The position numbers and the translations under genes are program-made. Under the pieces are notes generated by a model. It did no database searches and was not told where the DNA came from. It saw only the letters and a list, made by a program, of their open reading frames with translations. DNA of 64,000 nucleotides from Strongylocentrotus droebachiensis (Eukaryota > Echinodermata > Echinoidea > Camarodonta > Strongylocentrotidae): assembly GCA_035222895.1 (NCBI GenBank), contig JAVYIG010001041.1:1-64000 (forward strand), read 5' to 3'. Positions 56,301 through 64,000 of this stretch are shown one piece after another (position 1 is the first letter of the stretch; each line of letters opens with the position of its first letter).

Positions 56301-59093
56301 TACAATCTACTTTACTGAAATATTGTCGAATATACTTGGTGAGAACTGATAATTGCTAGTTCAGTGTCATAACTGAACTTAATAAATTAACCTAGTCAAT
56401 GCTGACAATTAATATGTGAAACTTAACAACCTTCTCACTTCAGAAATATTAATTATATCCTGTTCACTAGCGAATATTGCTAAATATACTCCCTATAATT
56501 CTACAATGATGCATTCGCAACTATATCAGAGTGATTTGGGAAACTATGAAGTACCCACAATTATTGTTGAATACATTAAACATTATTAGTAGTTTATTTA
56601 GGCGGACAGGTTGAACCTGGTTTCACAAAGTGTCAACTGACACTTTTTCTTTCGCAAATCTCATAATCAAATTGATTTGTATGTTGGGATGCAGGGGGTG
56701 GGGGAGAAGATAACTATTACTAGCAGAAAAGTTCTTGTACATTGGAAAGAAAGTTGCAGTCTAGTAAAGTTCAAAATGATTGGTGGACATTCTCTCTATT
56801 ATTCCTCTGTAAAGGAATATGATGGTAGCAATGCCACAAAAAAATCACTGCTCTTAAAATGTCCTCACTATCCAAACACATCTAAAATACAGATTTCACT
56901 GTATGTGATTTTCAGCAAGACCTCACCATGCCCATAATACAAAACTATTCTTACATACAGAAAACATCAAAATTGCCCTTCATTTCTGGACAGTTTTCTC
57001 ACAATTAGGAGGGGGATATCCACACACACAAAATATTCGGCTTAACATCTACATTTTGCACATTATATAACTCAGCGAAATTGATATCAACTTGAAGATA
57101 TTTTAATCATCAACCATTTGACACCAAACCCATGGTGATTAGAAGTTTTACTTTGAAGTTATCTATACAACTGGATTTAAACACACCAAATACGTCTACA
57201 ATTAAATGAAATATATATATATATATATATACTAACACACGCACATGCATATAGTTCATACACATATGGGGAAAATGTGATTTTTAGTGGAAGTGCAGTC
57301 AATAACTTTCGGTTGCTATAACTTTTCACTGAAAAGAGATATAAATATTCTTCTGCAAAATCTATTGTCGTTTTACACAAGCAAATTCCTGAATAGTAAA
57401 ACAAGGACACCTTTCCAATTTTGAAGTCGAATATTGATGAAAGAATACAAAATTTAGGTTTTCTACGTTTAACAAAAAACCCAAACTATTTATTCTGTTA
57501 TCAATATTTGTGTTCAAACACATTTGGGGGGATCTTTCTCTTTCACATTATGATACAACTTAACTGAAATTTTGTCTTAATTTTTTTTTTACAAATTTGG
57601 GGCTCCCAGCACTTTAAAGGGGCTTTCAAATATTTTTCAAAATACTAATATTCTTCAAAAGGGCAGCTTTTAGGATGCCCCTTTCTATTTCGGGGTTAAC
57701 GCTTACCGAAACAAAAACCCCTCTGAAATATTGTGTATGATGACCATTCGCTTATGAATACTAGAAATTCATTTTTCTACTATCAATAGGCCTGAACATT
57801 AAAGGTAATACAAAGTTTTGGTATGGGGTCATGAATTGGTTCAAATTAACATATTGGAAGCATATGCGATCCTATAATATTCAGTGATCGTTGTCACAGT
57901 TAAAATCAAGTCTAAAGTTATAAAAATGGTAAATAATAAAGTCTTTATGTTGTATAGCTCCCTCTCAAGGTCAAGATATTAAGGGATCTATAGAACAATA
58001 TTTCTTGACTAAAATCGACCAATTAGTTATTCCCGTTTGGAAGTTAAATATCACAACTACATATTCTGAGATTTTCATGGTACGGCCGTAGGCGCTATTT
58101 GAAATTTATAAAAATTTACCGGGAGCACCGGTAAACTTTGATATTCAATTTTTCTCGAAAGCAGAAGTGTTTTAGGGGCTAAATTTTCTAGTGCTTATAA
58201 TGCATCCACATGGGTATCAAAATATATCAAAATTGTAAAAAATCACTATCCACCCGATTTTCAAAATTTCCCAAAACTTTGTATTACCTTTAACCACATG
58301 TCTAAATACACTGTCGCTCATATAGTTGGAATATTTTAGTTTTTCCCCAATTTATGGAATTATTTTAAAAATAATTTTAAAATAATAGATCTAGATAATA
58401 GTATATATTCTCAGATTTTATTGAATAATAATTTGACAATGTGTGTTTTGCGTGACTGCTAAAGCATGTGTATGCTACTATGCTTATTAACTAGGGGACC
58501 TACGCCCTTAAGTCATAAATGACAGTAATGAGGATTAATGCCTCACAAAAGGGCACTAATATAGCACATCGACACGGTTTTGATCCTAGGTCCTCACAGT
58601 TACGAGGCCATTGCTTTGTCACTGAACCATGACTGTACGCAGCGGGGGCTAGGGTAGGGGGCAGTTTCCATAAATTTAAAAAAAAAACAGAAAATGCAAT
58701 AAATTTTCAATAATTTATTGCATTTTACCCCGGTTCCCAACATAACAAAATCCTCTGTGCACCCATGCCTTGAGCCATAATGCATGGCCGTCCAGAGGAT
58801 TGTTTGATGTTCGGGGTAAAATGCGATAAATTATTTAAAATTTATTGCATTTTATTTATTTATTTATTTTAATTTATGAGCGACAGTGTATCATTTTCCC
58901 AAATTATTACTATGACTTCGTGGTAAAACAATGTAGTCCTATACAACAAAATATAAAGAAATCTACGGAGCAGAGGGTACGACTTACATCTCTCTCGCGT
59001 TGCGTGTGCAAATGGATTGCTCACATAGGTTGACAGAATAACTTCACAAACTAAGATGAATATTCCGGTCATATTCGTCTTGAGTAAATCCAT
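47147..59093 (-). CDS. R4: SRCR-WSC-CUB receptor, membrane exon missing
   Basis: Six minus-strand exons (59093-58988, 54635-54504, 52839-52651, 52057-51791, 49236-48931, 47389-47147) join in phase 1 throughout: 1243 nt, 414 codons plus one base. Order: signal peptide (1-29 or so), group-A SRCR domain over two exons, WSC domain, CUB domain, long Ser/Thr-rich stalk. The last exon ends in phase 1 with CCAG|GTACAG, ready for a transmembrane exon starting GA as in R1 and R2, but none is found: intron sequence homologous to R1 and R2 runs to about 46.39 kb and then a LINE begins. R4 is therefore either truncated or completed by an unrecognised exon. All three binding domains are intact. Confidence 0.72.
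47395..48012. other. R4 intron with triplet microsatellites
   Basis: (CAA)n and (GAT)n-like runs at 47418-47475; nothing else. Confidence 0.4.
48013..48710. mobile_element. GC-rich MITE with GGCCCGGTCACACAG ends
   Basis: TTAAGGCCCGGTCACACAGA at the left is mirrored by CTGTGTGACCGGGCCTTTA at the right, and GGGACGCATG follows. The interior repeats GCGCGCTAGCAACACGCT several times, on both strands. It is in the R4 intron between CUB and stalk exons. Confidence 0.72.
48931..49236 (-). CDS. R4 exon 5: CUB domain without cysteines
   Basis: 306 nt, phase 1-1, acceptor TTTTCAG|CT and donor GATG|GTAAGT. It encodes GSLTSFNYPGMYDSNRRQEW, then VQITFPVFDINPGDVITI, TWISDPISSFTVWFESLSS and GSGFILNYDG. The FNYPxxY start, xxFDIxxxDxITI middle and the final aromatic strand are CUB features. 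It has no cysteine, like the CUB domain of R3. Confidence 0.8.
49650..51740 (-). mobile_element. Decayed LINE (CR1/Jockey-like) in R4 intron
   Basis: Minus-strand frames give RSPRSAEVERLIKKVHG, KKACGHNNISVQFIKD, FADDSNLFH (FADD active site), IANKLTINSMKTNVM and FIQPHISYGIEVW, in reverse-transcriptase order, broken by frameshifts and stops. The 3' end has (AATAA)n at about 49650-49670. It ends about 50 bp from the R4 WSC exon without damaging it. Confidence 0.78.
51791..52057 (-). CDS. R4 exon 4: WSC domain
   Basis: 267 nt, phase 1-1, acceptor TTTCAG|TG and donor TCAA|GTAAGA. It encodes PYYVGCYESSTNVGF, then VNVCRVFQNAYAGSS, NLCGNSL, FCAGVCGNDPYQLCGG and RAVYS. This fits a WSC domain (YxGCY start, YAG, CGN, C-x3-C-x-N-x3-CGG end). 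It is more complete and regular than the R2 copy and has no stop codon. Confidence 0.83.
52060..52645. other. R4 intron, nothing recognised
   Basis: CTT-rich run at 52310-52380; no exon. Confidence 0.4.
52651..52839 (-). CDS. R4 exon 3: SRCR domain, second half
   Basis: 189 nt, phase 1-1, acceptor TTTAAG|GG and donor GCGCAC|GTAAGA. It encodes GFRDGALKVG, SLDIVLFNASCVSDETN, IAECPGVTW and AAVFCA, matching the end of an SRCR domain (LDxVxCxGxExxLxxCxxxxW...C). With exon 2 there are six cysteines, the group-A number. SRCR domains bind microbial and modified host ligands. Confidence 0.83.
52920..53335. repeat. (GA)n, (GATA)n and poly-G microsatellites
   Basis: Three separate GAGA runs, at 52995-53050, 53105-53120 and 53205-53290, with G runs at 53009, 53257 and 53325. 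Frames in this part are repeat artefacts. Confidence 0.75.
53385..53500 (+). repeat. tRNA-like SINE head
   Basis: GATGGCTCACTGGTAGAGCA (box A-like) and CCGGGTTCGAAATC (box B) at tRNA spacing, followed by a non-tRNA tail. A minus-strand relative is at 58565-58640. Confidence 0.5.
53521..54389. mobile_element. 869-bp TIR foldback element with CGTCG duplication
   Basis: Ends CACAGTGGGCCAGGGAGGAA and its inverse, homologous over about 50 bp; an inner pair of arms mirrors GGGGCAATG, CTCTAACATAA and TAAGCTT blocks. CGTCG at 53516-53520 and 54390-54394 flanks it. It lies in the intron that splits the R4 SRCR domain. Confidence 0.75.
54504..54635 (-). CDS. R4 exon 2: SRCR domain, first half
   Basis: 132 nt, phase 1-1, acceptor AATACAG|AT and donor CTAG|GTAAGA. 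It encodes GDVRLRGGVANSGRVEVEY, then YGTVCIDGFDIGNAHVVCKQLG. VRLxGG, GRVEV, WGTVC-like YGTVC, and VVCxQLG are hallmarks of scavenger-receptor cysteine-rich domains. Splitting the domain after VVCKQLG is the classic two-exon group-A arrangement. Confidence 0.87.
54855..55075 (-). repeat. SINE body fragment
   Basis: On the minus strand CCCTCCACCCAGTTGTAAAT and the following GGGTA match the body of the SINE at 33718-34075. The tRNA head is absent. Confidence 0.55.
55080..57802. other. R4 intron 1, no gene recognised
   Basis: Several open frames of 60-85 codons (55.6-56.9 kb) lack family features, signal peptides or splice support. An (AT)n run is at 57212-57230. Confidence 0.45.
57803..58289. 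mobile_element. TTAA-flanked MITE, family 3 (487 bp)
   Basis: Ends AGGTAATACAAAGTTTTGG and its inverse CCAAAACTTTGTATTACCT, with TTAA on both sides. The terminal AGG matches families 1 and 2. Confidence 0.78.
58560..58645 (-). repeat. tRNA-like SINE head
   Basis: On the minus strand CATGGTTCAGTGACAAAGCA then ATGGCCTCGTAACTGTGAGG and GGATCAAAACC, related to 53385-53500 but more decayed. Confidence 0.4.
58690..58860. repeat. Inverted repeat next to R4 exon 1
   Basis: AATAATTTATTGCATTTTACCCCGG-type sequence at 58708-58733 is mirrored by CGGGGTAAAATGCGATAAAT at 58812-58835, with ATCCTCTG / CAGAGGAT nearer the centre. Confidence 0.6.
58988..59093 (-). CDS. R4 exon 1: signal peptide
   Basis: ATG at 59093 starts MDLLKTNMTGIFILVCEVIL and the exon ends ATRER plus T|GTAAGT, phase 1 (106 nt). 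The hydrophobic run GIFILVCEVIL is short but acceptable for a signal peptide; a second in-frame ATG at codon 8 lies just before it and could also start the protein. Unlike exon 1 of R1-R3, it is not 67 nt long. Confidence 0.65.
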
Positions 59094-59689
59094 GTGTTGG
59101 TAGGGAGCCTCTTTATCTTAGAGATTTATTTAAAATTCAATCGTCAATCTCAAAAGTTGATTAGCCTGACTGTAACAATGCCGAGTTGAATGTCAGCAGA
59201 AACACGATTGTGACTGAATGAATCACCGTTTCCGATACAGTCCAGGTGTATTGAAAATGTACTCGTTAATTTCCTCTTCGGCTATATATTTCTATCGTAC
59301 TGGATACACATAGAGGTATTTTTCCCTTATAAGGAAAAACTGTCTCAGTGCAAAATGACATATTCATATTCACGTTTGAAGTGTTTGAAGTGTTATAGAT
59401 ATCCCTTGATAAAGTTGTCGTTCAATCATGTTCATCCCATTCACTGTGCTCATCCCACTCACATAATCTCTATGAAAACAGCGCGGCATTGATCATTATG
59501 GATCTATGGAAGATAGATCGAGACAATATGACCATTGACCCTGTATAACCAGTTACACCTTTTACCTTAATTGACATAATGAAGAATGCATTTTCACAAT
59601 TTCATCTCATTTCATGAAAATGCTCTACCCGTCATGTTTTACCTATATGTCAAGTTTCAGCTAATGATATGGTCACAACTCAGAGCGGC

Positions 59690-59850
59690 GACCGACCGAT
59701 TTCCCGTCGGTCGCCGGTCAAAACTGGGCGAAATCAGGGAGCTTCTCCTGGCGGCGGCCCGCGACTTTGCGTTTTACACCCTGGCCTGGACCTTTTCCCA
59801 ATAAATTTCAAGGAACCGACTGGGAAAAGTCTATCCATGACAAGATATTG
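59690..59850 (+). repeat. GC-rich element fragment, left partner
   Basis: GCGACCGACCGATTTCCCGT and GACTTTGCGTTTTACACCCT. The second block is mirrored at 63776-63806, about 4 kb away. It is upstream of the R4 start codon. Confidence 0.5.
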
Positions 59851-60399
59851 CGCGCGCACGTAGCTCTTCTGCAATGCTCAACGTACGTCCTATATGTCAC
59901 AGTACAGTGTCGCGGTACGCGGTACATGTACTTTTGTATCGAGACGTACGAGTGAGAGAAAAACAACGAATAACAACAGAAGGAAATAGAGAAAAACAAT
60001 AAATAATTAAAGAACAGAGAGGAAACAAAGAATGTCATAAGCAGAGAGAGAAAACAAAAACTAACTTGAAAGAAAGAGAGAAATTAGAGAAGGAATTAAT
60101 CAAAGTAAGGAAAGAGAGAAACCAAATAATATTATGGTTTTTGTGGTTTAATTCCGCCTTCTTCAGGGTTTCAATTTTTGACGTGTAGCCTACTTTCAAA
60201 CCATTTGCTGATTCGGACCCCCCCCCCCCCCCCTAACACACGTGTACACATATCGACACATACACACTCGACATAATATGTGTAATGGTAATGTAATACA
60301 TAAACTGTGATTTAAATATTGCACTCGTACCATTTTCTATTATTGTGGGATCACGTCTTTCATTTGTTTCTAAGACCTAATTTCTCTAATTCTCTTGAC

Positions 60400-60870
60400 C
60401 CCTCTCCCTTCATATTTGTTTTCTAAGACCTCCCCCCCCCTCATCTCTCTTCATATTTGTTTTCTAAGACCCATTTCTCCCCCGCCCCCCCCCCCATCTC
60501 TATTCATATTTGTTTTCTAAGACCTCTCTCTCTCGACCCACTCTCTCTCTCGTATGTATTTCTCAGACCCCTCTTTCTTTCTCTCTCATTAACCCCCTCT
60601 TCATATTTGTTTCTAAGGCCTCTCTCTCTCTCTTCATATTTGTTTCTAAGACCCCCCCCCCCCCCCTCTCTTTCTCATTTCTTGATAGTTGTTTCTAAGA
60701 CCTCTTTCTCTCTAGCTCTCAATTCATGATATTTGTTTCTAAGACCCCCTCTCTTTCTCACTTCTTGAATTCATATTTGTTTCTAAGACCTCTGTCTCTC
60801 TCTCCCTTTCTCTCTTTCTCATTTTAAATTCATGATATTTGTTTATAAGACCTCTCTTTCTCTCTTTTTC
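60400..60870 (+). repeat. C/T-rich minisatellite
   Basis: About ten units of TTCATATTTGTTTCTAAGAC followed by a variable (CT)n or C run. The unit length is 35-60 bp. Confidence 0.8.
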
Positions 60871-61913
60871 CATTCATCACTTTGTCTAGTGTAATGTACA
60901 GACACATAACATATAAAGGAAATTATACACCAGTTTTACATGAATTCATTTGCACTTTATTTACTGCTTTACATTCATATACTTTTTTTTTTTCGTGAAG
61001 GTAATCTAATCCTTCAATGTCAGAGAAGTAATACAAAAGATACAGGAGTATGTGTATGCATAAATAGTTATATAAAGAAGAAATATGTAGTAAAAGTGAA
61101 AGCAAACAATAGTAGAAATTTGAACAGATAATTTGACAGTGTGTTAAGATTTAGATGCAAGAAATGACTATAAGAAATTTTTATTTGAAAATACATGCAC
61201 ATGTAGATAAAAAGAGATCTGAACATAGGCGGATTCATGGGCGCAGAGGCGTGCACCGCACTTTACTTTGGAGATAACGAACTGAATACACATAATAATG
61301 GATGATACGTGAAAATATTTTTCTTCAGCGAGTAACAATATTTCACGTATTTCGCGAAAATTGATCATCCAATATTATAATTATTATTTAGATACTCCAC
61401 AGAGATATTGTGATTTATTCACCATTTTTTATAATATACTAGTACATGTACTTGTAAACTGCATCTTGGCAATTGAAGCTTGAAACGAGTGCAAATATGA
61501 AATTTCCCAAGCATTTATGTGGTGCTGGTGCACAACTAACATGAAAAGTTAAAAATGTTTGAATTTCAAGAAAACAGTAGGCCTACCGTAACACTAATAT
61601 AATCATTTACCTGTACAAAGTCGAACATCTAGAATTTACATATTCCAATCCAAGTTGTTACTTGAAGTTATTGTGACGTTACAATTATTGAAAACGAAGT
61701 AGTTACTTGGATGGTGCAATTTCATATGGTGACGTCACGTTTAATAGCTGCATGCGCACAATCACTAATAATGGCGTGGATTAAGAGGAAAAATAAAAAA
61801 GAGCAACATAGGTTTTATTGTTACTTCACGTTAGCTGAATGCACACAATCATGTATTGACCAATTATAATCTTGTGGGCGTGGCAGAATGTTCATTGCGT
61901 CCAATATTTTATG
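60871..61913. other. No gene recognised
   Basis: AT-rich sequence with only short frames. Confidence 0.4.
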
Positions 61914-62696
61914 TTATATACCTCACTTAAGTAATCCAGCCATCTGATTGGTCGAAATTGCATTCATAAACTTCAACTGTTCCTGTAAAATTCCCGGTAA
62001 CCATGCATAAAACATTTAATATTTTTAATAACCATGGTTATTAAAAAAATAGTTCAGTCTCCATGGTTACCCCATAGGTTTACATGTTAAAAAATGGTTT
62101 GAGCGATCGAGGATACCGTATGTGTGCGAATAATTGGTCGGTAATTTCAATACAATTGAATCTCGATCGATCTTACCGACAATTTTATCTTGCATTGTTG
62201 ACATGAAGACGAAAATAAACTTCCAAAAACAAAAAAACAACATCTGCCGATAGATCTTGATCTAAGTTCGTGCCAATATGCATTGCAAAAGTAAAAGAAG
62301 GGTGCTTTTGCGAAGCATTCATCACGCCGAAGCCGGTTTCAATCCATTTTAATGTATATATTGTACAAAACTGCCAAGCATTTGAACAGCGCGCGATGGC
62401 TGAGTGGTGTAAGGCGTTGGTTTAAGATGCATCACTCATTGTACGCAAGAGTTCGACTCTCACCTTCGACAAAAAAAAAAAGTATTTTTTATTTTTTATT
62501 TTTTAGTCTTATTTTTTTTCGGCATATAAAAGTATTAATGACTGCTTTAATATTCGAGAAATAGTTGTTTTTATACGCTCTCGGGAAGGTTACAATTGGG
62601 CTATTCCCCTCGGCACGCCTCGGGTAATAGCACAATTCTAACCTTCCCTTGAGCTTATAAAAACAACTATTTCTCTCAAAGCAGTCATTAATACTA
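61914..62696 (-). mobile_element. Hairpin element with tRNA-Leu-like block, copy 2
   Basis: Inverted relative of 31117-31909, similar throughout: TTATATACCTCACTTAAGTA at the start, the tRNA-like block (GCGCGATGGCTGAGTGGTGT, GAGTTCGACTCTCACCTTCG) at about 62388-62470, and the long stem at about 62530-62690. Confidence 0.72.
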
Positions 62697-64000
62697 TATT
62701 ATTATGAATTCTCCATAGGCTTAGACGTTAAGAAATGAGATTTAATATTTTGGCTCTCTGAGACGACCGTGACGGACCTCCAAAAATATCGTTGCCTCTA
62801 AAACCCTAAATCTAAATAATAGACCTAATATATATAACAACATAACATAGATCCAGATCCAGCAGTTACCATGGTTACTGCAAACCTGAATAAACATGGA
62901 ATGTTTTGCGAGCCTAATTCATTGCGTCACAGCCTTCAGGGAAACATCGACATGTGAGCTGATGAAGTAAAGTGACACCTACATTAACGCGAACTGAGTC
63001 CTAGCCTAGGCCCTAGGCTACGGAAAACATTGACAGTTAAAATTATTAACTGAAAAGTATTAACCATAGTCTAGATCTAGACCTAGTAGATCTAGATTCT
63101 ATACGGTACGTAGATAGTAGAAGTAGTAAAGTTAGCTTTAGTAGACTTTATTGGAGAACTTGTTTAGCACAGGGCTAGATCTACTTCATATTCATAACTC
63201 CTAAGTTAACTCATGAACTGTATTAAGTTAGTAAGTTACACCTTAAGTTAGGCCCTCCTGCAGTCCTAGACTACATAACGTTAGATCTAACGTTATGTTT
63301 GTTTACATTGTTACTTATGCTTAGCTAGTCCAATTGACATTGCTGTTGTTAATGTTGACTGACAGACAGTACTGACAGTGACAGTGACAATGTGACACTG
63401 TGCAGCGACTCACTTAGTCTTACTCTTAGTTTTGCTAACTATGGATGCCTAACAGTTACAGTTAATCGTACTCATATAACTACAATTCAAAACTGGATTT
63501 ACAGTATTCATACCCGCAAAGGCGTCTGCATTGCCACTCCGTCATCATCCTCGATGAATTCCATCGTCCAGCAAGCTTCTTAACTTGTTGTTCTGAACTT
63601 GAAATCCTATATCTTCTCCCTTAATCTTCAGTATTGCAGCTGCGTACGGTGTGTATAAATGCTGCATCGACGTACGTCTGTGCATGTACGATTCGATTTG
63701 GAACTGGCGCGCCCGATCGAGGAGCGTAGACTAGACTCATTCAAGCAGTTTCATTGCTATTTACCGGGAAAATGTCCAGGCCAGGGTGTAAAACGCAAAG
63801 TCGCCGGCGGCGGCCCGGTGTGACCGCGCCGTTTGTCCTACCAGTTTCGTTTGTCCGTCGGACATAATATGCGGGTTTTCTGCTCGCACGGATTGTCCGT
63901 GACTCGCACGGATCGTCCGAGGGACGATACGTGCGGTTTGCTATCCGCACATTTTGTCCCCCCATTGTTTCACGTGTATATTTGATAAAAGGAAGCAACT
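62697..64000. other. No gene recognised; GC-rich fragment at the edge
   Basis: CTAGATCTAGA-rich DNA at 63060-63110, then 63776-63850 with the mirror of 59763-59790 and repeated CGCACGGAT/TGTCCG motifs to 63960. Probably the start of another TIR element. Confidence 0.45.

Noticed and set aside
55571..56937. Plus-strand frames of 60-86 codons as a gene
   Set aside because: No shared splice phase, domain or signal peptide could be found. They are typical of AT-rich non-coding DNA.

Overview
The window looks like nuclear DNA of a marine invertebrate deuterostome, most likely an echinoderm such as a sea urchin. This rests on the style of the genes (SRCR, WSC, CUB and Sushi modules on symmetrical phase-1 exons), on tRNA-derived SINEs with a shared body, on many inverted-repeat MITEs, and on long poly-G/poly-C tracts. 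The species is inferred, not proven. Coding DNA is a small part of the window; most of it is intron and mobile DNA.

The main content is a cluster of four related genes for modular cell-surface receptors, called R1 to R4 here. Exons were found by joining open frames to splice sites on both strands and checking phase; almost every internal exon is phase 1-1. R1 (minus, 21671 to past position 1) encodes signal peptide, four Sushi domains, an acidic exon, two Ser/Thr-rich stalk exons and a transmembrane exon; its tail lies outside the window. R2 (minus, 35051 to 27032) is complete in outline: signal peptide, WSC, two Sushi-like modules, two stalk exons, transmembrane segment and a tyrosine-rich cytoplasmic tail with an ITAM-like pair of YxxL motifs. 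R3 (plus, 40277 to at least 42693) shares the R2 promoter region and signal-peptide exon but continues with a CUB domain. R4 (minus, 59093 to 47147) encodes signal peptide, a two-exon group-A SRCR domain, WSC, CUB and a Ser/Thr stalk; its transmembrane and tail exons are missing where a LINE begins.

R2 and R3 lie head to head in a diverged palindrome centred near 37.7 kb, and R3 and R4 converge on a LINE at about 43.0-46.4 kb. One family therefore shares signal-peptide, stalk and membrane exons while its ectodomain exons are exchanged. Such an arrangement suits recognition receptors, either immune or allorecognition; the function is inference. R2 has an in-frame TGA in its WSC exon. It may be a nonsense mutation, or it may lie in a 39-nt micro-intron.

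Mobile DNA by region: 0.5-2.3 kb, a GC-rich nested foldback element; 4-6.7 kb, a LINE 3' end abutting a CACTA-type element; 7.5-8.3 kb, a foldback element; 10.5 and 16.2 kb, two apparently identical 415-bp MITEs; 17.7-19.7 kb, a pyrimidine-rich minisatellite; 19.7-20.7 and 23.0-24.4 kb, LINE 3' ends; 31.1 and 61.9 kb, an inverted pair of hairpin elements carrying a tRNA-Leu-like block; 44.1-45.5 kb, a probable solo LTR inside a LINE; 49.6-51.7 kb, a decayed LINE inside an R4 intron; 53.5 kb, a TIR element splitting the R4 SRCR introns; 60.4 kb, a C/T minisatellite. Three MITE families sit between TTAA target sites.
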